Source: Copromyces sp. CBS 386.78
Taxonomy: Eukaryota; Ascomycota; Sordariomycetes; Sordariales; Sordariaceae
Reading direction: 5' to 3'
Length of the DNA: 57,757 nucleotides
Assembly: GCA_030685235.1 (NCBI GenBank)
Contig: MU839272.1
Coordinates: 1 to 57,757 of the forward strand
Below the pieces are notes generated by a model. It made no database searches and was not told the DNA's origin. It saw only the letters and a program-made list of their open reading frames with translations. Of the stretch, positions 11,400 through 22,155 are shown piece after piece (position 1 is the stretch's first letter; every line of letters starts with the position of its first letter). Both the position numbers and the translations under genes were made by a program.

Positions 11400-12950
11400 G
11401 ACTTAATAGAATAAGATAGACCGGCGTTGCTAGTATAGTTAAACGTAGAAGGGCTGTCCGTCGATTTTATTGTAATTACTAATACTGCTACTATTAAATA
11501 GTAGGCTACTACTATTATAAAGGCTAAACGCTTCGAAAATAAGCGCCTCTATATTTTTATAAATAAAAGAGCCTTTATTATAAAGATCTTTACTAGTAAT
11601 AGATTCTCCGCCGCTATTAAAATTATAATTAACTCCGCCTCCTAAAGTACGTAATACCCTATAATAATTACCGCTAGCTTAAACGCCCTAATTAATATTA
11701 AATAAAAAGCCGTTTTATTATATAATTCTAAACGTAAAAATATTTACTAATCGAAGTAGGATAATACCGCCGCCTCCTTTAATCTCTATATAATTCGACT
11801 AAAATTTACTTATAAAGAGGAAAGAGTTGCCGGGGCTATTACTAATAATAAATCTAAATAATTAATATTATTAAATACTTTCCCCGCTAATAAAATATTT
11901 ATAATAGAAGCCTTCTAACGTTAAAGAAGAGCGAACGGAACGTATAACTTTAAAGATTTCTTTAATTAGTTAGAAAAAATCTTTGGTAATAAAAATAAAA
12001 AACGCTTCGTATTTACCTATTTATAATCCGTTCGCTAGAAAAATAATTAGACTTTATCCGAATAATTCCCTACCTTTAAAATTAATTTTATTAAAGCCGG
12101 TAATTTCGTTTAAAAAGATAATTCTAAATTTATTTAATTAGAAACTTCGGTATTTATAAATTTCTATAATTAATTAATTTCTATTCGTATATTTTAAACC
12201 TATTCCTTTTATATCGAATAATTAAAGGATATTATATATAAATACGAGAATAATAAGATCTTTTTAGGTTATACTTCTTATAATAATTATAATTCTTACT
12301 AAAATTCGTTCTCCCGCTATTAAGGCGCTTAAACCGCCCTAACTACCCTCCTTAAAAATATAAACGGAAATACCCCTATAATAATAGAATATACGAAGAC
12401 GAAGAATAATAAAAATAAGAAGTATGTTAAATAAGTTTCTATAAAGGAAAGAAATAAGCGCTATGTTTAAAGTTTCTATTTATAATATAGAACGAATAGA
12501 TATATAATTAATAATTATAAGTATTTATTTATTTAACGTCCCGCTACTATTGGTATTAGGGCTACTAAAACCAAACCTAAAATAGGACTAATATTAAAGG
12601 ATAATAATAATAATAATTATTCTACTATTAATAAATCGGAAAAAGAATAACTCCCTTATATAATTGAATAAAAGAATATTTTAAAATACTAAATAAGGAA
12701 ACGGGAGTAGAGAATTTCCTGGGTCCTATAGAAATAAATATTATAAAAATATTTATAATTATTAATAATAAAAATCGTTTCTATACCTTCGTTAATAAAA
12801 GTTATTAGTATTATATTGTAATTAATAAGAAGGTCGTCGAATAATTAAAGATTCCTATAATCCCTATACCTAAGAGGGAAATTAGAAGAACGTCCGCCGA
12901 AATAAAGGGAATTGAAATTAAAAGGATAATATATTTTAAAATAAATATTT
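11400..12950 (+). pseudogene. Degenerate gag of retrotransposon C
   Basis: In the plus-strand reading near 11940-12300 the translation contains NFKDFFN-LEKIFG, KKRFVFTYL, FPTFKINFIKAGNFV and YKYENNK, spaced as in fungal gypsy gag capsid regions, with Gln and Trp codons turned into stops. A following basic stretch near 12380-12540 is where a nucleocapsid zinc knuckle would be expected, but the cysteines are no longer readable. The segment sits between the left LTR and the RT. Confidence 0.6.
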
Positions 12951-13249
12951 ATAATTACAATTCTATAATTTACATTTATATTGTCCTACAATTAGAATTC
13001 CCGGTTATTTTAAGAAAATTATAATTAATAGCGATAAAAGTCTACTCTATCCCCTATAAATATAAATTTTAATACGGAGCAACCGGTTATTAAATATTAT
13101 ACTTAGAATATTCTTTAAAAGGCTTATCCTTTAAGGAGAGGGAAATTAGAAAGGCCGTTCACTATACGGCGACTACGTTTATAATTATTATAAATCGGAT
13201 CCGGAAATGGAATAGCCGGAAAGCCGTAAAATCGGCGATATTTTCAATT

Positions 13250-14750
13250 AAGTTACAAAATATTAAAAAAGCTTTTAAACCGAAAGTTAATTTATTGGAA
13301 GAAGAATTACGAAAGCGTATCCCCGTAAATTCTACAATTTTTTATTCGTATAGAAATAATTTAAAGCCGATAAATTTAACCTCTATCGCCTAAATATTAA
13401 TTATAAAATTGAAATTAAAAAGGATAAAATTAGTTAAGAATTCCCGCTACCTATAAATTACCTTTATAATATATTTCGAAAAGAGTTCTTAATATTGAAA
13501 AAAATAATTAGAAACCTTATAAATAAAGGGTTTATTCGTACTAACAACTCCTTTACGGCTATATTAATACTCTTTACTAAAAAGTTTAATAGTAGTCTAC
13601 GATTCTACTACAATTATAGAATTCTTAACGCTATTATTAAAGCGGACCGCTACCCCTTGCTGTTAATTAAAAAGATTTTTAAAATTATCGCTAAAGTAAA
13701 GTAGTTTACTAAAATAGATGTAGTATAAGCTTTCTATAAAATCCGTATAATAAAGGGTAAAGAAAGTAAAATAGTATTTAAATACTATTATAAGTTATTT
13801 GAATAGATAATAATGCCGTTCGGGCTATATAGTATATTTATAACGTTTCAATAATATATTAATAGTATTTTAAATAATTATTTTAATAAATTCGCCTCCG
13901 CTTATATAAATAACGTATTAGTCTTCTCGTCTAATTTAAAGGCCGACTATATAGTTAAAGTACGTAAAGTCGTAGAACGTATAATAATTACAAATCTCTA
14001 TCTCGACTTGAAGAAGTACGAATTTACTATTAAAAACATTAAATATTTCGGCTTTATTATAATTGTTAGGGTTAATATCTAAATAAATCCGGAGAAAATT
14101 AAAGTAATCGTTGAATAAGAAGTACCTACATTTTAAAAAGGGGTAAAAAACTTCTTAAGGTTCGCTAATTATTACCGGATATTTATTAAAGCCTTCTCCT
14201 TTATAATAAGACCGCTAACCGCGTTTATAAGTAAAGAAGTCCCTTTCGAATAAACTAAAAAATATAATAAAGCCTTTAAAAAATTAAAACAATTATTTAT
14301 AAAAATTCCTATCCTTACTTAATAAAATCTAGATTTCTTTACCTTTTTCGAAATAGATTATAATAATTATAATTTTAATAGCGTACTCACTTAAAAGAAG
14401 GATAACTAGAAAACTACTATCGCCTATTACTCGTAAAAACTATTACCCGCCGAACGTAATTACCCTATTTACGATAAAGAAATATTAACCGTTATTAAAT
14501 ATATAGAAGAATAATTAATTAAATTTCGCAACTATAAGAAATTTGTAATAATAACCGATTACTACAACCTAGAATACTTTATAGAGAGGCGTTAGCTCTT
14601 TAAATATTAAGTACGCTAAATAGAATTCTTTTCCCGCTTTAATTTCGAAATCCTTTATCGCCTAGGTAAATTCGCTATAATCCTAAACGCTCTATTTCGT
14701 CGGGATTAAAATAAGCCTAATAGTGTAAACGCCGAGGCAAAAAATATATA
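13250..14750 (+). pseudogene. Degenerate reverse transcriptase-RNase H of retrotransposon C
   Basis: The open piece at 13495-13704 includes DRYPLLLIKKIF, matching the gypsy RT 'KDRYPLPLID' box. It is followed at about 13812-13855 by MPFGLYSIFITFQ (PFGL.NAPATFQ box) and at 13895-13925 by AYINNVLVFS, the YxDD catalytic box with both Asp codons changed to Asn. RNase H follows at about 14330-14720, with NPIYDKE-like YPIYDKEILTVI and a 'DYYNLEYFIE' strand. D-to-N replacements are exactly what G-to-A RIP changes yield. The coding capacity is destroyed. Confidence 0.85.
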
Positions 14751-15179
14751 ATTTATCCTTGAAACCGCCTTTAAAAACTATATTCGTATAATTCCTACCG
14801 CCGTTACTACGGGGGGGGGCGTAAAAGTATTTAAAAATCCGGATTTATAATAATTTTACAATAAACTCTCCTAAAAAGACGAAATTTATTAAATAATCTA
14901 CTAAATAATTATTAACGAAGATAAAACCTTCCTAATATTAATATAAGGCCTAAAAATATAATTTAGCGAATATACAATTAATAAATTAAGTAGATTCTAT
15001 TATAGAAGACGTATTTAAATTCCCGGCACCTCTATAATTATAGAAGCGGCTATTCTCTATATATCCTTAGAAAACTTAAAGAAGAATATTCTTCGTACTC
15101 GCGTCATTTAAAAAACCTATAATTCAAAAGTCCTAAACTACTTTAAAAAAAAGGGTACTATTTACACCGTAAATAAAAA

Positions 15180-15920
15180 CTTCTATTAACCGCTAATAAA
15201 TATATATATCCGTCGGTTCTTAACTAATTACAATACGTATAATAAAGTAAAATATTAGAAAGACTAGAAAAAAGGGCTGCTAAAACCCCTCCCTATCCCT
15301 AACTAATTCTTTAAAAAAATTTAAATAGATTTTATTACTAATCTCCCTTTTACAAGAGGTTATACTAGCTTTCTTATTATTAAAAATAAATTTAGTAAAA
15401 TAATAATCTTCGAACCTATCCTATCTATAAAAGTAAAAATAATCTTAAAAGCGTTTCTCCGTTATTTTATAAAATATTATAACTAATTATACTCTATTAT
15501 TAATAATAGAAGTACAAATTAGACTAATTATTTCTAAAAGCATTTTTATAACTTTCTAAAGATTAAATAATTATTAAATACCACCTTCTACCTATAAATA
15601 AATAGAAGTCCCAAAAAAATAAATTAGGAAGTCTAAATATTTTTAGAAATTTTTATTAATTACGTTTAAAATAATTAGAATTACTAATATCCGGCTACTT
15701 AATTAATAATTAATAACCGGATTAATACTATAATTAGAATATTTCCTTTCTTCGCTACCTACAATTACTACCTATAATTACTAATAACCTTCGTAATACC
15801 CCCTATAAAAATAGAATTTAAAGACCCGTAAACGAAGATTAACGACTTCGTTTCTATATTATAGCAAATTATAAATTTATACTAAGCAATAATAATTATA
15901 TCTATTTAAGAATAAGAATG
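15180..15920 (+). pseudogene. Degenerate integrase of retrotransposon C
   Basis: The plus-strand reading shows LLKPLPIPN-FFKKI, DFITNLPFTRGYTSFLII, KFSKIIIFEPI and KAFLRYFIKYYN, then SIINNRSTN where gypsy integrases have the catalytic 'SDRGTQF' Asp, and finally a 'FYL-INRSPKK' segment corresponding to 'HPQTDGQTER' with the catalytic Glu lost. The order and spacing of the integrase core are kept, but stops replace Gln and Trp codons throughout. Confidence 0.85.
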
Positions 15921-16194
15921 TTTTACTAACTATAAAAAAGAGCCTATAAAAATCTTTAAAATAGGAGATAAAATCTAGTTCAATTTCAAAAACTTCTCTA
16001 TAGCGCGCCCAAAGAAAATATTCGATTGGGTCTATATTAAATATATAGTATTATGAATCCTTAGCCCATTCGTAATAGAATTCTCCGACCTTTTTTCGAA
16101 AATATTTAATAAATTTTATATTAATCTACTTAAAAGAGTTAAAGATAACCCGCTACTAAAGTAAATTACTACCGACTCCCAGCCGCCGGCTATT

Positions 16195-16430
16195 ATAATC
16201 GACGGCGAAAAAAAGTATATAATAAAGGAAATCCTTTATGTAAAAATAGTTAAAAGTCGTAAAATACTCTTGGTTAATTAGGAGGGATAGGTTTAATAAA
16301 TATAGGAGCCTTTAGAAGAATTTATTAATATAGCCGCCTTAGATCGTTTCGAAATAGAGTATAGCCTAGTAAATATTAACGACGGGCTAGTAAATTACTA
16401 TATTATAGAATATATAAAATAATAACGCCG
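16195..16430 (+). pseudogene. Degenerate C-terminal chromodomain of retrotransposon C polyprotein
   Basis: After the integrase the reading frame gives KKYIIKEILYVKIV, then LLVN-EG, then EPLEEFINIAAL. This matches the chromodomain pattern 'EYEVEEILD.R......YLVKWKGY....TWEPLENL'. The Trp codons of the 'W.G' and 'TWEP' positions are stops or changed. Chromodomains define the chromovirus branch of Ty3/gypsy and guide integration into H3K9-methylated chromatin (family knowledge), which fits an insertion inside other silenced repeats. Confidence 0.75.
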
Positions 16431-16497
16431 GTAATAATAATAAAATAAGGTTAGTAAGCGAAATAAACTACTAAGAACTTCTATTTTAAATTTTATA

Positions 16498-17340
16498 ATT
16501 ATTATTTCTTCGGGGTTTTATAAAGGCAACGACCTTCGGCCTCCAATTCTAAAATCCTCCTTTCGTAGTTTTCTAAACGGGCGATTAATTTAATAACGTT
16601 ACTAGTAGTAAGCGTAGTAGCGGGGCGAACGGCGGGATAGGAGGGGGTAATATAGTCGGGGAGCGGCGTACGGGTAGGGGCGGGGGTAGTAACGTAGGCC
16701 GGGGTAGCGGGAATAGCGGCAACTTTAATACTAAGGAAATTTAATAACCGGTTATATTTATACCTAATTATTATTAATTTATTTATTTAATAAATTTAAA
16801 TATAATAAAGGATAAAATTTACTAGTCGATAATCCGGTCCTTTAATAATTTAATTATATTATACTAAATAACGAGATTCCGGCGTATATAAACGCGTACT
16901 TTCGCCTTCTACTTAAATTCCGCCGCCTCCTAAATGGCGGCGAACTATTAAATAAAAGGGGAAGTATAATTGTATTTCTTACTATTATTATAATAAGAAA
17001 AGTATAAAGCAACTTTAGGCTTAGTAATATAATTATATTTAATATTAAAGTACGAAATATAAGGGATTATAGAAAATTTTTATTTATTTTATAAAAGAAT
17101 ATAATTAATTAGTAAGTAAATAGAATAGGAGATTATAAAGAATATTTATTAATCTATAATACTTTTTAATAAACTTCTTAGGAATTTTAATAGTATTAAA
17201 AGTAGTAGCGGCCCTATTACTGTAATTATAATTAATAGGAGTAGGCGGAGAAGGGCGTAGGGGAAATTAAGGTAAATATAGCGAGAAGGAGGAATATATA
17301 TTAAAGAAGGAGGAGAATTCGGATTCGGGAAAGGTAAAGC
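16498..17340 (-). pseudogene. Decayed antisense ORF between pol and the 3' LTR of retrotransposon C
   Basis: The 1.2 kb between the chromodomain and the right LTR is much longer than a usual 3' UTR. Read on the minus strand it looks coding: segments such as PKVALYFSYYNNSKKYNYTS, FAAI-EAAEFK and KAKVRVYIRRN are followed, after what looks like a frameshift near 16780, by a Pro/Thr-rich linker. The reading closes with a charged, helix-prone tail, LIARLENYERRILELEAEG, before a stop at 16498. Stops in between are TAA/TAG at likely Gln codons. I recognise no family. The tail could form a short coiled coil. Confidence 0.45.
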
Positions 17341-17631
17341 GAGGTATTTATACGTATAAATATTCGTAAGTAATCGAAAAAATTAAAAAACAGTATTTAC
17401 TTTAGTAATTGAAAAAATAAGGAAAGGAAGAGAAAAGGAAAGGGGAAAAATTAGGAAAGGAAAGGGGTTTTTATAAATAGATTTCGTAGGTACGGTTGTA
17501 TATACGGTTACCTAGCTTATTTATAGCCTATAGGTAAGAGCGGTCGCTATTTAATAAATTTTTAGGTAGTGAAGAAATAGAAGGTAGGTATGTTACGGTT
17601 ACGACGAAATAGTAGGGTAGGAAGGGGAACG

Positions 17632-17650
17632 AAAGAGGGAAGGAGGGGGG
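17632..17650 (+). other. Polypurine tract of retrotransposon C
   Basis: An uninterrupted run of purines (gaaagagggaagg followed by gggg) ends exactly at the base before the right LTR. This is where plus-strand DNA synthesis of an LTR retroelement is primed, and it fixes the LTR start at 17651. Confidence 0.75.
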
Positions 17651-17864
17651 TAATATTATAGGGCTAAGGCCTAAAATTGTAGCATTCTAGTTTTCGCAAT
17701 TAGAATTATTATACTATAGCTATTTCCGTAGTTGTATTTGCGCAGCCCCCCTTAAAACTTCGTACCTCCGGTAGATCCCTCTTAAATAAACTTTTCTCCT
17801 CTTTATAGAACCTCAATTAAGTTATACGACCAGCACCCGTGTTAACCGTGCTATTCCCGTTATA
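17651..17864 (+). repeat. Right (3') LTR of retrotransposon C
   Basis: This 214-bp copy matches 11170-11380, with differences that are mostly transitions. It directly follows the purine run at 17632-17650 and is followed by CTCTT, the same 5-mer as on the left. The first half is heavily RIP-mutated and the second half is nearly clean. Confidence 0.9.
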
Positions 17865-17869
17865 CTCTT

Positions 17870-18202
17870 TAATAGCCCGAACAGCTATTCGAATACAAAA
17901 ACGCACTTTTTATAAAAGTTCTAGCAACGGTAGAATATAGGGGTTTGAATACTACGAAAGTTATTAAATTTATATATCTTTTCCCTATTAAGAAGGTGTG
18001 AATAGTTATATTAGCCGGTACTTTAGCGATAGGGGTGAGTAGCGTTATAGATGCTTGGCCGTACCCACCTCGTACCAGATCTGGTTTAGCGAGCGAGAAA
18101 AAATAAAAACCCCCCTGTCAAACGCGTAACTTTCCTCTTTATAACTCTCTATAGGTCGATAGGGATCGGGGCCTTACGACTGTAAAAAAGCGGTATATGA
18201 TG
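17870..18202. other. Spacer between retrotransposon C and the DNA transposon
   Basis: This is moderately AT-rich and only partly RIP-altered. It contains the resumption of the sequence interrupted by retrotransposon C (after the second CTCTT) and no convincing ORF. The string gcgataggggt near 18030 also occurs in the LTR at 5812-6066, so a fragment of a related LTR may be present, but the similarity is short. Confidence 0.35.
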
Positions 18203-18559
18203 TACCGTATAAACTCGGGAAATTGGGATTCGGGAAACCGCTTTTTAAGCACATATATATACAGATTTAAGCACATATTACAGCATATGTGCCAACCGTA
18301 CCCTTTATGAAGGAGGGTAAAATCTGGCGCCCCATCCTCCCAACCAGATTGCAGTGCCCTACCGTAATTCTTACCCACCTTCTAAATCCCCCGCTTTCTC
18401 CTCTATAGAACTCATTATCGTCATTACTAATATTAAAGTTCTCGCCATCCCTCATTGCTATAGATCAAAGACCCCTACTAGTAGGAGCACTACTTCTAAT
18501 ACCCCCGCCAATATCTCCAATACCCCCGCTACGCCCTTTACAAAAAGAACGTACCAATA

Positions 18560-20330
18560 AGAAGTCTAGTCCTAAAAAGAGGCAATACAATACTAAGGTT
18601 ATCAAACGAAAGGCCCCTATTAAAAAAGTAAAATAAAATTATTCCCGGTAATTCAAAATCCAAATAAAAAACATAATGTAAATTATTAAACCAGCGAGTT
18701 AACTATTAGCAGGACACAAATTATTACATATATAATACAAACGAAGATACTTCTTAATAAGGTTTACACTAGACTTCTACAACGACGACGCCCGGGAATA
18801 ATAATATTTAACGAAATTTACCCTCTCGATAAAAGCTACTGCGATATTTATACTTATAAAATAACCACGTTTTATAATATCCTTATTATAATTATTAACC
18901 GCTAATAGATATCGAGGGACGAAATCCTCCTCAACCTAATACGCAAAAATATAGCGATATAGCCAAAAATAAAAGGGAAACTGTATAAAAAATTCTAGTT
19001 TATATAGTAATAAAATAGTTTAATTACTATAATCTAATTTCGCCGAAATTCTACACTACTTTTTAAAGAAGTTTACCTAGAATGGGCCTATATAAAAGAA
19101 TTCTATTTCTCTTATAACTAATTTAATAACTTCTTAAACCGCTTTTATATTATAAACCGAAGGATTACCCATTAAGCCTAAAAACTGCTAGCTAAACTAC
19201 ATTTAAAAGTAAGCTCGTTTTTAAAGTAAATATAAACCTACCTTACCTAAAAGTTATTAGAAAAGATCTAAAGATTATTAGAAACTAATTAATAAAATTT
19301 ATAAATTTATTAAATGTAATAACTAGCCTACTATACTTAATATTCGTACTCGATTTCCTCTTTATACTATTATAAACTTCGATAAATTCCCCCTCCTATT
19401 CGAATTTATTAATAATTATATATTTAAAATTAAAGGGAATAAAACTGTATTTAATAAAATTAATCGTAGTAAATAGGGAAAGTAGCAAACTACCCTAATC
19501 CTATATATCTTTATAAATAATATTACTCATCTCAAACCAACTATTATCTTTCATAGGGAGGGCAAAATTCAAGATACTAAACAACCGCTCTATACTTATA
19601 ATATATCTATAAAATTTAATAAGGCAGCTTATTAAAACGAATAGCTCTTACTTATTTAATTTAAAGAAGAAATAAAGCCCGTTATTAGAAATATCGGTTA
19701 AAAAACATTATTAATTATAAATATATACCCATTTTATAACACTCAACGAATTTATAATAAATTCAAAGACAATATACCTTATAAAGTAGTACTAACTATA
19801 ATCCCTAGTAGCCTTACGAACTTACTTCAACCTTTTAATACAATTATTAACTTATTATTTAAAAAAATATTAAAAGAGGAAACGTTCTTAGTAAAAAAAT
19901 AATAGGAAGAAAATAATTAGAGTAAATATTAATTTATATTTAATAGAAGGATTATAATAATTTACGTAGTTTCAAAGTACTAGAAGGTTTTTATAAACTA
20001 ATAAAAAGGATATAGTAATTAAGTCTTTTAAAAACAACGGTTTATTTATCCTTCCAAATAACAGCGAAAATCACTTTATTAACATTAAAGAAATCAACCG
20101 AACAACTATCGACTAAAATAATTAGGAACAAACTATTAATATTACCAGAAGTATAAACGACTTTAAAGCAATCCTTAAAGGGAAAGATAATTACAACCTT
20201 TATTATATAGAAGAGCAAGCTAGAACTAGGTTTAGTAATATACTTAAAAAGGATCTAGTAGTTCAATATAAATAAAGGGGGTTACTATACTATAATAACA
20301 AAAATATACTTATTACCCGCCTTCAAAAAT
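18560..20330 (+). pseudogene. Degenerate DDE_1 (pogo-like) transposase
   Basis: The plus-strand translation around 19430-19900 reads KGNKTVFNKINRSK, then TTLILYIFINN, KPTIIFHREGKIQD, FNKAAY and LLIINIYPFYNTQRI (the 'LI.D...H.T' strand with Asp changed to Asn). IIPSSLTNLLQPFNTIINLL follows, corresponding to the signature 'IP.GLTS.LQPLD..INRPFK' of DDE_1 transposases. An upstream region (18770-19400) would hold the DNA-binding part but is too mutated to define. A C-terminal piece near 20280 reads ILYNNKNILITRLQKYK. RIP-type stops are abundant. Confidence 0.75.
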
Positions 20331-20339
20331 ATAAACAAT

Positions 20340-20990
20340 AGTAATAATAGCAATAATAATAACAATAACAACCAGAGTAACTAACAATTTAAATCTATTA
20401 CCAAATTTATTACCAGCAATCTAAATAACAAATAACTCAAAATTTATCATCGTTAGAAGAATTGCCATCGTCCTACTCAATAATATTAATGTAAATATAA
20501 GCAATACCCTTAGCTTCCTACTACCAACGTACTTTCTCTAGCCGGTTATCCCAATTATACTAATATTTACCCAATTCAATTATATAATAATAAATATTAC
20601 TAACACCCTTAAATCTAACTTCGAACTCAATTTTTTTACAACTTCTATCACAAACCCAGCCAAAGTAGGTACGCTTCTAAGCCATATCTATAAGGGTAAG
20701 GCCTTCTAGCACGTTAGGAGATAAAGGCATTCGCGGAACGACGACGTAATCGGTATACTCAACGAACTACTAGGAATCTAGGTAGTCGTCTATTACGTCT
20801 GGGATACCGTAGTTAATAACAATAACAATCTTAACACCAAAGGTTTATTTACTTACAAACAAGATCGATATCGCCAAGGATCAACTTCGTCTTTGCCATA
20901 GCTAGATTACTAGGGTTTAATTACAGGGGATAATTACAAGGGGGAAAGAAAAGACAAGGGGGAAAAGACAGGGCACAGACTAGGCACAAT
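20340..20990. other. Non-coding 3' interior of the DNA transposon, partly RIP-free
   Basis: After the transposase the sequence has a trinucleotide-like run (aataataacaa, 20335-20370), a RIP-mutated stretch, and from about 20640 a moderately GC-rich stretch without a convincing ORF. It could hold a fragment of a second inserted element, but I found no repeats bounding it. Confidence 0.3.
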
Positions 20991-21139
20991 AATTTCGAAT
21001 TTACAATGCTCCGCGGTAGCAACATATCTCCCCCACCCAAATTAGCAGGCATACATATGCCTGGCATCGGGCAGGAAAATGGCATATATGTGCCTGAAAA
21101 GCGGTTTCCCGGATCCCAATTTCCCGAGTTTATACGGTA

Positions 21140-22155
21140 GCGTCTTGGGCGACTTGGCATACGATGAGTATCAATGATGTCCGTTGTAAATTTCTCCAAT
21201 CTGGCAACTTCAGTTATCATGGACATTCAAGAAGCGCTGCAGAACGAGGTTTGGTGGAGATTTCGGTCACATCCAATGGCAGACACCCGACCTGAACGTC
21301 CTGCGAAACGCGGTTTAAACGACCAATAACCATGGTTCAAAGAGGCAAGAGTGCGCTGATCGTTTCTCGAGCTGCATTTAATGGAAGTGATGGGTTCTCA
21401 GTCGTGACGGGTGTTGTTGTCCAAACCGTGACTTCCCCTTGTGTAGTGGTCTCGGCCCCGAAGAAGCTTTGATCATCCCCCGCTGATAAGGAGCGATCGG
21501 AGCTAAGATAAGCAACCGCGACCCACAGCCCGCAAGGTGCACGCGACTTATCTCTTCTCCTTGCAAAGAGAACGCCGAATTGGATGAAGGGACATGGACT
21601 GTCAGGTCGAATTCTCGTTGATGTGTATGCTGATTCAGATCCGTTGCGGTTTCTGTCAGAAATAAATGTTGATTGATAATCTGACATGGTGTTGAATCTC
21701 GATTTCTTTGATGATAACGGCATTCGCACTTGCCAAGAACACCGAGACCCTGTATGGCTCAGGGATCAATAAGCCAGATGCTAACCTAAACGGGTATTAA
21801 GCTTTCCTCTCGGACAAGAGCATCACCAATGGAACCGATTCGATGCATCGAATTGAAAGACGTAAAGCACGACGGCGGAGTCGTACAAAAAGAAAGTGCA
21901 TCGTGTATAAGATCAAAGTGTCTGCTTCCTTCCAATTCATCTCGTTCATCCCGCTCGCTCTTTCTCTCTTGCATCAACCGACCCGAACTGCAAAGTCGGA
22001 GCTCCCCACCAGCAACTCCCGTCTCGTGCTTATCTGAATGATAAAGCTGTTGCTTCCCGTCCCCGACTCTGTCGTCATTCAATTTTGCGACTCCCATCAA
22101 ACCAACCAAAACACCACACTCAACCAAATAACCCAATTTCGACCCAGCCGTTACA
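21140..22155. other. Intergenic region upstream of the NmrA-like gene
   Basis: This is unmutated sequence between the transposon end and the first gene. The 130-codon minus-strand ORF at 21337-21729 shows no recognisable domain and I do not call it. A pyrimidine-rich stretch at about 21925-22010 followed by CA-rich sequence (22085-22155) is typical of a fungal promoter and 5' leader. There is no clear TATA box. Confidence 0.45.

Larger units (their letters stand above)
11170..17864 (+). mobile_element. Complete but RIP-inactivated Ty3/gypsy chromodomain (chromovirus-type) retrotransposon C
   Basis: Two LTRs (11170-11380 and 17651-17864) flank an interior with gag, RT, RNase H, integrase and chromodomain remnants in the gypsy order, all on the plus strand. 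The 5-bp sequence CTCTT immediately precedes the left LTR (11165-11169) and follows the right one (17865-17869), as expected of a target-site duplication. A polypurine tract (17632-17650) abuts the right LTR. The left LTR begins TGTC; the right begins TAAT, and both end in TA, consistent with TG and CA ends altered by RIP. The element is 6.7 kb, a normal length. Every coding domain carries TAA/TAG stops at former Gln/Trp codons, so it cannot move by itself. Confidence 0.92.
18205..21137 (+). mobile_element. Tc1/mariner-pogo type DNA transposon with long terminal inverted repeats
   Basis: The left end (18205-18257) and the reverse complement of the right end (21085-21137) are the same sequence of about 53 bp, starting CCGTATAAACTCGGGAAATT, with a few differences that are all C/T or G/A. 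The dinucleotide TA flanks both ends (18203-18204 and 21138-21139), as in Tc1/mariner insertions. The interior holds a plus-strand transposase pseudogene of the DDE_1 (pogo/Fot/Tigger) kind. The element is 2.9 kb. The centre is RIP-mutated, and the outer 150-200 bp on the right are clean. Confidence 0.85.

Noticed and set aside
13495..13704. 69-codon ORF as an independent gene
   Set aside because: It is a surviving fragment of the reverse transcriptase of retrotransposon C.
21337..21729. 130-codon minus-strand ORF upstream of the NmrA-like gene
   Set aside because: No domain, no family resemblance, and it overlaps the probable promoter; similar lengths arise by chance in GC-balanced DNA.
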